A stretch of 64,000 nt of DNA, from assembly GCA_003151825.1 (NCBI GenBank), contig PLYO01000013.1:33161-97160 (forward strand), in the 5' to 3' direction. Origin of the DNA: Ignavibacteriota bacterium (lineage in GTDB: Bacteria > Bacteroidota > Ignavibacteria > Palsa-1295). The translations under genes and the position numbers were made by a program. The notes under the pieces are model-generated. The model was not told the origin of the DNA. It saw nothing but the letters and a program-made list of their open reading frames with translations, and ran no database searches. Shown here in pieces: positions 17,579 to 25,202 of the stretch (positions are counted from its first letter, which is position 1; every line of letters begins with the position of its first letter).

Positions 17579-18327
17579 AGACCTGCCAATGTATTTAAAA
17601 AATGAGCGCCAATCCAAAAAAGGAGCATCCCAAGAAACACCAAGAGTGGTGCGCTGCGTCCCTTCCGGCGGTTGATTTCCGGAATGAGATCGGCGGCTCC
17701 GACATACACCGCGCTTCCGGCACTGAACGCAAAAAGAAAGCCAATGAGCCGCGCGTCGATCGAAACAAACAGCAGCACGAAGAACGCGCCGGCAAGCGTC
17801 GCGGCCGGAAGCAGGAGATTGGCTATACGCTCGGCTCGGCGTGTTTTTTGGCCGGCCCGCATGACGCTCGCAACGGTAAGGCCTTCCGGAACTTTATGCA
17901 GCAGCACGGCGACGAACACGAGCACGCCAATGGTGGATTTCACCTGCATGGCCGCGCAAATGGACATCCCATCGAAAAACGCATGAACGCCAAGCCCACC
18001 GATGGCGCCAAAGAGCGAGTGTGAAGCAAGCGATGCCTCCTGATGCGTCTCCTCGCCAAAGTGCATGTGCGAGGAAAGAATATGCTCGAACAAATGGAGC
18101 GCGCTGAAGCCGGTGAGCATGGCGAGTAACGCAAATTCGTTCCGTCCGGCCAGCAGGAGACTTTCCGGGATGAGTTCCAAAAACGCCAGCGCAAGTAGGA
18201 ATCCCGCGCCGAGCGCAAGCAGCGCGCTTTCGACCGCCTGCGGCCACGCTTTTTTTCTTTGGACGAGCAACCCACCGCTCACTTGAGCGAGCGCTGCAAT
18301 AAGAGAAAGAAGGACTCCGAGAAGCAT
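17575..18327 (-). CDS. ZIP-family divalent metal transporter
   Basis: 250 residues and about eight membrane segments. The metal-binding signatures of the ZIP core are present: GVHAFFDGMSI (H115, D119) and LLHKVPEGL (H144, E148). A His-rich loop (LHLFEHILSSHMHF, residues 77-90) lies between segments 3 and 4, as in zinc/iron importers. It is expected to move Zn2+, Fe2+ or similar into the cytoplasm. First gene of a three-gene operon with ATGA/GTGA overlaps. Confidence 0.9.
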   Translation of the reverse strand: MLLGVLLSLIAALAQVSGGLLVQRKKAWPQAVESALLALGAGFLLALAFLELIPESLLLAGRNEFALLAMLTGFSALHLFEHILSSHMHFGEETHQEASLASHSLFGAIGGLGVHAFFDGMSICAAMQVKSTIGVLVFVAVLLHKVPEGLTVASVMRAGQKTRRAERIANLLLPAATLAGAFFVLLFVSIDARLIGFLFAFSAGSAVYVGAADLIPEINRRKGRSAPLLVFLGMLLFWIGAHFLNTLAGL

Positions 18328-18333
18328 TCCGAG

Positions 18334-18810
18334 TTAAAAGCTTCCCAGCAAAAGTTTATCGCCGATCGGATAAAATACCCAGTTTACCGTCCGCTGTTTT
18401 TTACCGCTCGAGTGAACGATCACATACGTATGCCGCTGCCCGGATGGAGTTTCTTTCGTTTTATAGACGGTATAATATTGCTTGCGGGTATCGGCATAAT
18501 CGTGAAAAAGCTTCTCTATTTTTGCGATTACATCGGTCACATATTGCCGCTCCACCGGATTCGAAAGGTTCACGGCATGGATCCACGTATTGCCGGAATC
18601 TTTATAGACAATGAGCAGTGCCGCGCTATCGACATTGTTTGTTTCGGCATAGCGTTTTAAATCCATGATTTCCGAGAAGGCGAGATCGGAAAGCGAATCG
18701 CGCACTACAGCCGAAAGCATCACGATATCCGTGCGGGGTTTATTGCCAATACCGCCCTGCGCACATGCGAGCGAAGGAAGAAGGACGAATAAAAAAAGAA
18801 ATTTTTTCAT
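18334..18810 (-). CDS. small exported protein of unknown function
   Basis: 158 residues. Signal peptide MKKFLFLFVLLPSLACAQ with cleavage near ACA-Q. The mature part is mixed alpha/beta with no motif I recognise (KRYAETNNVDSAALLIVYKD, then GQRHTYVIVHSSGKK). It ends six bases before the ZIP gene start, so it may be cotranscribed with it. Confidence 0.6.
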   Translation of the reverse strand: MKKFLFLFVLLPSLACAQGGIGNKPRTDIVMLSAVVRDSLSDLAFSEIMDLKRYAETNNVDSAALLIVYKDSGNTWIHAVNLSNPVERQYVTDVIAKIEKLFHDYADTRKQYYTVYKTKETPSGQRHTYVIVHSSGKKQRTVNWVFYPIGDKLLLGSF

Positions 18811-18825
18811 ATTGAAAGAAACGTG

Positions 18826-18853
18826 TGGCAGCGGGAGTATACTCCCGCTGCCA
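18826..18853. repeat. REP-like palindrome downstream of the RAYT gene
   Basis: A perfect 28-base palindrome with arm TGGCAGCGGGAGTA. It lies 17 bases after the RAYT stop. It pairs in design with the palindrome at 19453-19480: arms differ at two positions and both changes are compensated in the opposite arm. Confidence 0.9.
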
Positions 18854-18870
18854 GAAAGACCTTAAAAACA

Positions 18871-19434
18871 TTACCCGAAGTTTAAAATGTCAGGCGCCAG
18901 ATAAGTATAAGCCCACTCGCGCCATTCTTTTACCAAACCGGCCTTCACGGGATTATGCAGAATATATGCAATAATCCGTTCCCATTCACCGGAACGAATA
19001 ATATGATCGTAGCTTCCCGCTTGCCAGAACGCCTCGCTATGACCGAGATGCTGATTACAGTGGAATGCCGTCGGCTGTTTAATGCGCCGCATTGCCTGAT
19101 CGAGCCGTAATGGCTTTATCGGCGAGAGCACAATATGAACATGATTCGACATTACGGTGAAACAATAAAGCCTGTAACTTCTTGGGGCTTCCTCAATGAT
19201 ATGATTATACACCAGCTTCGCCAACGATTCATCTTTCAACCATGTGGGGCCACTGGACGATGCATCGAGCGCGCGGTCGTAAGTGCTAAATTTGCGATTC
19301 AATTTTAATTTTTGAATCACTTCTTTCGGCAAGGAACCGGCCAAACGAAACGTTACGAAATATACCGCGCCTTCGCGCTGCAAATGCGGAAGGCCTCGAC
19401 GATAATAGTTAGTATCGGAATTGATTTTTCTCAT
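18871..19434 (-). CDS. REP-associated tyrosine transposase (RAYT, Y1 HUH family)
   Basis: 187 residues from the ATG at 19434. The HUH metal-binding motif is present as SNHVHIVLSP (about residues 98-107) and the catalytic tyrosine in WQAGSYDHIIR (about residue 142), followed by YILHNPVKAGLV, a hallmark of the Y1_Tnp/RAYT group. RAYTs nick single-stranded DNA at REP palindromes and are thought to spread them. The gene lies between two related 28-base palindromes. All catalytic residues appear intact. The open frame upstream of 19434 includes the right palindrome and is not used. Confidence 0.9.
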   Translation of the reverse strand: MRKINSDTNYYRRGLPHLQREGAVYFVTFRLAGSLPKEVIQKLKLNRKFSTYDRALDASSSGPTWLKDESLAKLVYNHIIEEAPRSYRLYCFTVMSNHVHIVLSPIKPLRLDQAMRRIKQPTAFHCNQHLGHSEAFWQAGSYDHIIRSGEWERIIAYILHNPVKAGLVKEWREWAYTYLAPDILNFG

Positions 19435-19452
19435 ACGTGAAAGTGTTGTGTA

Positions 19453-19480
19453 TGGCACCGGGAATATATTCCCGGTGCCA
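19453..19480. repeat. REP-like palindrome upstream of the RAYT gene
   Basis: A perfect 28-base palindrome with arm TGGCACCGGGAATA, 18 bases before the RAYT start and 22 before the aldehyde dehydrogenase start. It is preceded by GTGT and followed by CACA, extending the pairing. Confidence 0.9.
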
Positions 19481-19502
19481 CACAAACATTTTAATTTTAA
19501 AA

Positions 19503-21005
19503 ATGAATACTCCATGTTTTCAAAACTTTATCGATGGTCAGTGGTGCGATTCTTCGGATGGTAAAATATTCGAAAACCGTAATCCCGCAAATTGGAACGA
19601 ACTCCTCGGCACGTTTCCACTTTCAACGAAAGAGGATGTGAATCGCGCAGCGAACGCTGCGCTCGAAGCATTCCGTGACTGGCGGCTGGTGCCCGCTCCT
19701 GAGCGTGGAGATATTATGCGCCGGGCTGGTGAGATCATGCTCCGCCGAAAAAACGAAATCGCCGAGATCATGACGCGCGAAATGGGCAAGCCGCTCACCG
19801 AAACAAAAGGCGATGTGCAGGAAGGCATCGACACGGCGTTTTACTGCGCGACGGAAGGCCGCCGCATGTTCGGCATCAACACGCCGAGCGAGCTTCGCAA
19901 TAAGCTGAATCTTTCGTTTCGGGTTCCCATCGGCGTCTGCGGCCTCATCACGCCGTGGAATTTCCCGATGGCCATACCAACATGGAATATCTTTCCCGGA
20001 CTTGTTGCCGGAAACACCTTCGTCTTCAAACCCGCCGAAGATACACCGTGGACCGCAAATGTACTCGTTGAAATTTTGATCGAAGCGGGATTGCCGAAAG
20101 GATGTTTGAATCTCGTGCATGGCGCAGGCGACGTGGTGGGCACAGCGATTACGGAACACCCTCTGATCCGCGCCATAAGTTTTACAGGATCGAATGCGAC
20201 CGGCGCGATCGTCGCACAAAGCTGTGGCATACTGACGAAGCACGTCTGTCTCGAAATGGGCGGCAAGAATGCGCAGATCGTGATGGAGGACGCCGATCTC
20301 GATCTTGCCATCGAAGGTGTGCTGTGGGGCGCTTTCGGAACGACCGGCCAGCGCTGCACCGCAACCTCGCGCCTTATCCTTCACGAAAAAATTCACGATG
20401 AGATGATCGCGCGACTTGTCGAACGTGCATCGAAACTACGATTAGGAAACGGACTGGACGCCACGACGGATGTTGGCCCCATCATCAATGAAAAGCAACG
20501 CAAAAATATCGAGCGGTATGTGAAAATCGGAAAAGAAGAAGGCGCGAAATGTATTCTTGGTGGAAAAATTGCGGAGGGTCGGGCTGGAAGCACCGACCTA
20601 CGCGATGGATGGTTTTTTCAACCCACGATTTTTACAGGCGTAACCCCACAAATGCGGATTGCGAAAGAAGAAATTTTCGGTCCCGTACTTTCCGTCCTTG
20701 CATGTCGCTCTTTGGAAGAAGCCATCGAAATCAACAATAGCGTCATCTATGGTCTTTCTTCGAGCATTTACACGCAGGATATTAATCGCGCGATGATAGC
20801 TGCGCGCGATCTCGAAGCTGGAATCACCTACATCAACGCCGCAACCATCGGCGCGGAGGCGCACATGCCGTTTGGCGGCGTGAAGGCAACCGGCAACGGT
20901 CACCGCGAAGGCGGATGGGCTGTCTTCGATTTTTATACCGAATGGAAATCCGTTTATATCGACTACAGCGGCAAGCTTCAGCGGGCGCAGATCGACAATG
21001 CCTGA
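19503..21005 (+). CDS. NAD(P)-dependent aldehyde dehydrogenase
   Basis: 500 residues, the usual length for the family. Catalytic residues are visible: N153 in TPWNFP, E251 in LEMGGKN and C285 in GTTGQRCTATSR; the cofactor segment FTGSNATG is at 228-235. It oxidises an aldehyde to the acid in the cytoplasm. The exact substrate cannot be read; the closest subfamilies I recall are semialdehyde dehydrogenases. The ATG at 19503 is chosen because MNTPCFQNFIDGQW is the normal start; it is just after the REP palindrome. Confidence 0.93.
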   Translation: MNTPCFQNFIDGQWCDSSDGKIFENRNPANWNELLGTFPLSTKEDVNRAANAALEAFRDWRLVPAPERGDIMRRAGEIMLRRKNEIAEIMTREMGKPLTETKGDVQEGIDTAFYCATEGRRMFGINTPSELRNKLNLSFRVPIGVCGLITPWNFPMAIPTWNIFPGLVAGNTFVFKPAEDTPWTANVLVEILIEAGLPKGCLNLVHGAGDVVGTAITEHPLIRAISFTGSNATGAIVAQSCGILTKHVCLEMGGKNAQIVMEDADLDLAIEGVLWGAFGTTGQRCTATSRLILHEKIHDEMIARLVERASKLRLGNGLDATTDVGPIINEKQRKNIERYVKIGKEEGAKCILGGKIAEGRAGSTDLRDGWFFQPTIFTGVTPQMRIAKEEIFGPVLSVLACRSLEEAIEINNSVIYGLSSSIYTQDINRAMIAARDLEAGITYINAATIGAEAHMPFGGVKATGNGHREGGWAVFDFYTEWKSVYIDYSGKLQRAQIDNA

Positions 21006-21007
21006 AC

Positions 21008-21236
21008 CTGGATTACACGGATTTAAGCGGATTACGCGGACGATTTTTTGGATTCGAGTTCTGAGACTCTGTAGTATTTTCCAAAACCTGCGGCTCCTTA
21101 CTGTGGTTAACCGCGTTTTCATTTTTTCAATACTTCAATAATAAATAATAGAGAGTCATATTATTACGCTTTCGCTTGGGGAAATCCATCCTGTAAATCG
21201 TCCGCGTAATCCGCTTAAATCCGTGTAATCCCGGTT
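21008..21236. repeat. inverted pair of ATTACACGGATTTAAGCGG-type repeats
   Basis: About 38 bases at 21008-21045 return inverted at 21195-21236, with the same order of units (GGATTACACGGATTTAAGCG, then GATTACGCGGACGATTT). The 150 bases between hold no gene. The element fills the whole gap between the aldehyde dehydrogenase stop and the acyl-CoA dehydrogenase start. Confidence 0.75.
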
Positions 21237-21241
21237 CTCTT

Positions 21242-22402
21242 ATGAACTTCCAATATTCCGAAGACCACATCGCCATCCGCGACGCCGCCCGCGAATTCGC
21301 CGAACATGAAATTGCGCCCTCCGCCGTGGAGCGCGATAAGACCGGCGAGTTCCCAACGGAGATCGTCCAGAAGCTCGGCGAGCTTGGCTTCATGGGCATG
21401 ATGACGGCACCCGAATGGGGCGGCGCGGGACTCGACGCCGTGAGCTATGTGCTCGCGCTCGAGGAGATCGCGAAGGTCGATGCAAGTGTCGCCGTGATTA
21501 TGTCCGTCAACAATTCGCTCGTCTGCTGGGTCATCGAAACCTTCGGGACGAACGAACAAAAAGAGCGGTTTCTTCGTCCACTTGCGACCGGACAGAAGCT
21601 CGGCGCGTATTGCCTGAGCGAACCGGGCATCGGCTCCGATGCTACGCAGCAAGCCACTACTGCCACGCTGCAATCCGACGGAAGCTATCTGATGAACGGC
21701 GCGAAAAATTGGATCACGAATGGCACGACCGCCGATCATTATATCGTCTTCGCGCAAACCGATCCGGCAAAAAAACATCACGGCATAACATGCTTTATTC
21801 TCGATAAAGGAATGCCCGGATTCGAAATCGGACTGAAGGAGGATAAGCTCGGCATTCGTTCGAGCGATACCTGCTCCCTTGGATTTACCGATGTTCGAAT
21901 TCCACCAGACCGAGTGATTGGCACGGATGGGCAAGGATTCAAGATTGCGATGGAAACGCTGAATGGCGGGCGCATCGGCATTGCCGCGCAGGCGTTAGGC
22001 ATTGCAAGCGGCGCGATGGATAAATCCATTCGCTATAGCTTCGAGCGCCGTGCCTTCGGAAAGCCGATCAATCAACTGCAGGCGATTCAGTTCAAGCTGG
22101 CCGATATGCAGGTCAAAGTCGAGGCGGCGCGAATGCTTATTCTTCGAGCTGCGCGAACGAAAGATGCAGGCCAGAATTATATTAAAGAAGCGGCGATGGC
22201 AAAGCTCTATGCATCGTCCATCGCAATGGAAGTCGCCACGCAGGCGATTCAGGTGCATGGCGGCTATGGCTACGTGCGCGAATACTTAGTGGAGCGCGCA
22301 TTGCGCGACGCAAAGATCACGGAAATTTACGAGGGCACAAGCGAAATCCAGCATATCGTGATCGCGCGGCAATTGATGAAAGAATACGAGCTTCGCAATT
22401 AA
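21242..22402 (+). CDS. acyl-CoA dehydrogenase
   Basis: 386 residues, flavin enzyme of beta-oxidation, short- or medium-chain type by length. Signatures: YCLSEPGIGSDA (about 122-133) with WITNG at about 157, both of the FAD-binding middle domain, and RDAKITEIYEGTSEIQ at the C-terminus, where E364 is the catalytic base. Electrons pass to electron-transfer flavoprotein, and from there possibly to the Fe-S oxidoreductase encoded at 50534-52702. The stop codon lies inside the left arm of the repeat pair at 22391-22516. Confidence 0.94.
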   Translation: MNFQYSEDHIAIRDAAREFAEHEIAPSAVERDKTGEFPTEIVQKLGELGFMGMMTAPEWGGAGLDAVSYVLALEEIAKVDASVAVIMSVNNSLVCWVIETFGTNEQKERFLRPLATGQKLGAYCLSEPGIGSDATQQATTATLQSDGSYLMNGAKNWITNGTTADHYIVFAQTDPAKKHHGITCFILDKGMPGFEIGLKEDKLGIRSSDTCSLGFTDVRIPPDRVIGTDGQGFKIAMETLNGGRIGIAAQALGIASGAMDKSIRYSFERRAFGKPINQLQAIQFKLADMQVKVEAARMLILRAARTKDAGQNYIKEAAMAKLYASSIAMEVATQAIQVHGGYGYVREYLVERALRDAKITEIYEGTSEIQHIVIARQLMKEYELRN

Positions 22403-22516
22403 GAATGAAGAATGAAGAATTAAGAGTTGGAGTAATCCAAGTCATCTCGCGCGTTGCGATAACATTATTCCCATTCCTAATTCTTCATTCTTCATTCTTC
22501 ATTCTTAATTGCGAAG
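22391..22516. repeat. inverted 7-base repeat blocks (GAAGAAT / ATTCTTC)
   Basis: The left block (22391-22426, repeated AAGAATG) and right block (22476-22516, repeated ATTCTTC) are inverted copies that include the flanking CTTCGCAATTAAG. The left block holds the acyl-CoA dehydrogenase stop and the next start codon; the right block encodes the hydrophobic core of the next protein's signal peptide. Confidence 0.85.
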
Positions 22517-22986
22517 CTCAGACGGCCGGCAAATACGAATTCTACCGCTATCCACAGCAGTCCGCCGTCGAGATCGATCCGCTGGGGGACATTCTCGGTC
22601 GCATCAGCGCACAGTACGAGGTGCGGCTCGATCCGAATTTCACGCGCGTGTATGAAATCGTGTATCAACGAAAATTACAAGATCAAAACGTGACGGGGTG
22701 GTATCCGGAATCCGGGGTTTCCCTTGGCGCTATCGAGCGTATTTACCTGATCGATAATGCCGCGATGCTCGGGAACTACGTTGGTGTGGGAGGGGGCGTG
22801 GGACTCGTCAATCGAACAATATCGCTGCGCATGACCGCCGAGATCGGCTATAAGTTTATGTTCGGCGGCGGGACCGGACATTACTTCATCGAACCTAAGT
22901 TGCTCATGGACGCTTACCTCATTACGAACCGCGTCGGCGAACGCGTTCTTCCGTACCTTGCGCTGCCGTTTGGGTACGCCTGGTAG
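22405..22986 (+). CDS. exported protein, probably outer-membrane barrel
   Basis: 193 residues. Signal sequence with core TLFPFLILHSSFFILN (residues 21-36) and cleavage near CEAQ. Most of that core is a translation of a 7-base tandem repeat. The mature part is rich in alternating hydrophobic strands and Gly (NYVGVGGGVGLVNRTISLRM, then GYKFMFGGGTGHYFIEPKLL) and ends in PFGYAW, a terminal aromatic as in outer-membrane barrels. Function unknown. It resembles the next gene in length and ending (GYAW). Confidence 0.7.
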   Translation: MKNEELRVGVIQVISRVAITLFPFLILHSSFFILNCEAQTAGKYEFYRYPQQSAVEIDPLGDILGRISAQYEVRLDPNFTRVYEIVYQRKLQDQNVTGWYPESGVSLGAIERIYLIDNAAMLGNYVGVGGGVGLVNRTISLRMTAEIGYKFMFGGGTGHYFIEPKLLMDAYLITNRVGERVLPYLALPFGYAW

Positions 22987-23018
22987 TAGGAATTCATGGG
23001 CGCGGCCAAATTTTGCCG

Positions 23019-23026
23019 TATATTTG
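23019..23026 (+). promoter_or_regulatory. candidate TAnnTTTG promoter box
   Basis: TATATTTG lies 75 bases before the ATG at 23101. No convincing -33 box is seen. Confidence 0.35.
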
Positions 23027-23100
23027 AAGGAATTTGTTCGCGTGAGTTTCATGCGGACGAGGTGTTTTTTACCACATTATCCTGGAAAATCAAAAAAAAT

Positions 23101-23646
23101 ATGAAATTCGGATTAGCACATTGTTTCGTTTTACTCGTATTGCTTGCCGTATCTTTTTCGGCGAGCAGAAGTTACGCTCAGGCCCGACCCAGCCCGGCGA
23201 CGCAAGTCGTCTCCGTCGATTTCGTGCCGCTTGCCATCGGTTATCCTATCTCGTTTCAGTATGAGTACAAAGCCGATCCCGTCTCGAGCTGGCTGTTCCG
23301 TCTCAATTTTTGGCCGAGTCCAGAAGCAAACTGGACGGGCTATGGCTTCGGAGCAGCCTATCGCTTTTACATCGCCGACAGCCGTGCGCTTACGGGTCTT
23401 TCCGTGGCGCCCGTGGGTGAACTATTTTTATTCAGTCAATCCTCGTCGGCGATTGCAGGAGGCAGCGGTGCCCGATCGGCCATTGCGGTCGCAATCGGCG
23501 GGGACCTCGCCTATAAATGGATTTTCGATCAGTTCGCCGTCGAACCGATTGTAGGACTTCGGTATGGTTTTGGCGGCTCCCAAACACCCCCGAACGCGGC
23601 TACGATCTACCCGCTTATCGGGTGTTCGCTCGGATATGCGTGGTAA
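23101..23646 (+). CDS. exported protein, probably outer-membrane barrel
   Basis: 181 residues from the ATG at 23101. Signal peptide MKFGLAHCFVLLVLLAVSFS with cleavage near SYAQ. The mature chain has amphipathic strands (ISFQYEYKADPVSSWLFRLN, GYGFGAAYRFYIADS) and ends in GCSLGYAW, like the preceding gene; the two may be distant paralogues. Function unknown. Confidence 0.72.
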   Translation: MKFGLAHCFVLLVLLAVSFSASRSYAQARPSPATQVVSVDFVPLAIGYPISFQYEYKADPVSSWLFRLNFWPSPEANWTGYGFGAAYRFYIADSRALTGLSVAPVGELFLFSQSSSAIAGGSGARSAIAVAIGGDLAYKWIFDQFAVEPIVGLRYGFGGSQTPPNAATIYPLIGCSLGYAW

Positions 23647-23714
23647 CTCTTTCCTCTAAACCGAGGCTCTTCGTTGGCACCTGGCGGGAGCAGCGTGACT
23701 CTTTTAATAAAACG

Positions 23715-24422
23715 ATGAAGCGTACGCTCGCCTGCACGATTCTCTCGCTTCTGGCGGCGAGCGGAGCGTTCGCGCAACAGGGGACGGGCGTACCGCCGCG
23801 TAAAGTTCCTATGCTCGTGGATACCATGACCATCATGCCCTATCTCACCGGGAGTTTGAATCTCTTTTCCGGGCAGGCGTTCCTCGCTAACGCAACCGGC
23901 TCAGGGTTTGGCGGCGGTCTCAGCTTCGATCTTACCAAACAAGGCCAGAAAGCCGGACTGATGTTCGATTTCGCGTTCCAGGACATGTATGGTATAGCCC
24001 AAAATGGCAATTCCATTCGGATCTCGAATGACAGCATCCTCGGCTCCGCGGACGCATATCACTATTGGTATTATGTGCTGTTCGAGCCGTTTCTCAAACT
24101 TCAAACGAGCGGGAGACAAAAGGGATATTTTATTATCGGAGCCAGCATGGGATTCGCGGTGTTTGCCGAGACCGTGAGCATCGGAGAAGGCGCGACACAA
24201 ATACAAAAATGGGGCGATACTCCGTATAGCAGCCGCTTCCGCTTCGACCTGCGTGCAGGGGTGGGCGTCGAGCTTGCGAAGATTCATGGGCATGAGCTTA
24301 TCCTCGAAGCGCGCGCGGGCTATCCGCTCACGAACGAGCTTTCAAATCTTGAGAACGCCGGCGGCGTGGCCGGGAATTGGAAAATCGTTACCATCCAGGG
24401 AAATTTGGGACTGAGATTATAA
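23715..24422 (+). CDS. exported outer-membrane beta-barrel-like protein
   Basis: 235 residues from the ATG at 23715. Signal peptide MKRTLACTILSLLAASGAFA-Q. The mature part shows repeated amphipathic strands with Gly and aromatic residues (GSGFGGGLSFDLTKQGQKAG, YFIIGASMGFAVFAETV) and ends with IVTIQGNLGLRL. Function unknown. Codirectional with its neighbours, 19 bases before lemA. Confidence 0.7.
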   Translation: MKRTLACTILSLLAASGAFAQQGTGVPPRKVPMLVDTMTIMPYLTGSLNLFSGQAFLANATGSGFGGGLSFDLTKQGQKAGLMFDFAFQDMYGIAQNGNSIRISNDSILGSADAYHYWYYVLFEPFLKLQTSGRQKGYFIIGASMGFAVFAETVSIGEGATQIQKWGDTPYSSRFRFDLRAGVGVELAKIHGHELILEARAGYPLTNELSNLENAGGVAGNWKIVTIQGNLGLRL

Positions 24423-24440
24423 CTTTCTGAACTTATTTTT

Positions 24441-25142
24441 ATGAAAAAAGGAACACTCATCATCGGAGGAATTGTACTTCTCCTGCTCATTCTTTTTATG
24501 TGGTGGCGCACCACGTATAATAGCTTCGTCACCATGGACGAAGGCGTCAAGGCGCAGCTCGGGCAACTGAACAATGTCTATCAGCAGCGCGCGGATCTGA
24601 TCCCGAATTTGGTCGAGACCGTCAAAGGCTCGGCCGTGAACGAGCGCCAGACGCTGACGGACGTGATCATGGCCCGCAGCCGCGCGACCGGCATCAATCT
24701 CACGCCCGAGGCACTGAAAGACCCGCAGGCATTTCAGAATTTCCAGAAAGTGCAGGGTGATCTTTCGAGCGCGATTTCACGGCTTATGGTTGTGGTGGAG
24801 CAATATCCGCAGCTCAAGAGCCAGGCGAATTTCACGGTGCTTATGTCACAACTCGAAGGGCAGGAAAACCGGATTCGCTTGGAACGCAACCGTTATAACG
24901 ACCAAGTGCGCGATTTCAACGCGCGCATCCGTTCCTTTCCGGCGAGCACGATCGCAAGCATGTCGGGCTTTACGCAGTATCCCTATTTCGAAGCCGCCGC
25001 CGGCGCGGAAAATGCGCCGCAAGTAAATTTTGGAACACCTGATGGCGCGCCAAGCTCTGGAACAAGCGCTGCTCCGGAGAATGCCCCTCCGGCTCCATCC
25101 GCACAGCCACATGGTCCGGCAAGACCGGCGCCAACTCATTAA
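24441..25142 (+). CDS. lemA: LemA family protein
   Basis: 233 residues. One N-terminal membrane segment (IIGGIVLLLLILFMWW) is followed by the family signature YNSFVTMDEGVKAQLGQLNN and YQQRADLIPNLVETVKGSA, then ENRIRLERNRYNDQVRDFNA near residue 150. The C-terminal 45 residues are a Pro/Ala-rich tail. LemA proteins are membrane-anchored helical proteins of unclear role, commonly encoded next to a TPM-domain gene, as would be the case here but for the intervening DUF559 cassette. Confidence 0.92.
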   Translation: MKKGTLIIGGIVLLLLILFMWWRTTYNSFVTMDEGVKAQLGQLNNVYQQRADLIPNLVETVKGSAVNERQTLTDVIMARSRATGINLTPEALKDPQAFQNFQKVQGDLSSAISRLMVVVEQYPQLKSQANFTVLMSQLEGQENRIRLERNRYNDQVRDFNARIRSFPASTIASMSGFTQYPYFEAAAGAENAPQVNFGTPDGAPSSGTSAAPENAPPAPSAQPHGPARPAPTH

Positions 25143-25151
25143 AAAAATTCT

Positions 25152-25187
25152 CCCCCGCCTTTTTAAGGCGGGGGTTGGGGGATGGTT
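25152..25187. repeat. palindromic element, left copy flanking DUF559
   Basis: Core palindrome CCCCCGCCTT-ttt-AAGGCGGGGG followed by TTGGGGGATGGTT. It starts ten bases after the lemA stop. The copy at 25636-25671 is its inverse, so the DUF559 coding region sits between the GGTT/AACC sides of the two copies. Confidence 0.88.
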
Positions 25188-25202
25188 CGGTGAGGAAGTA
25201 CA

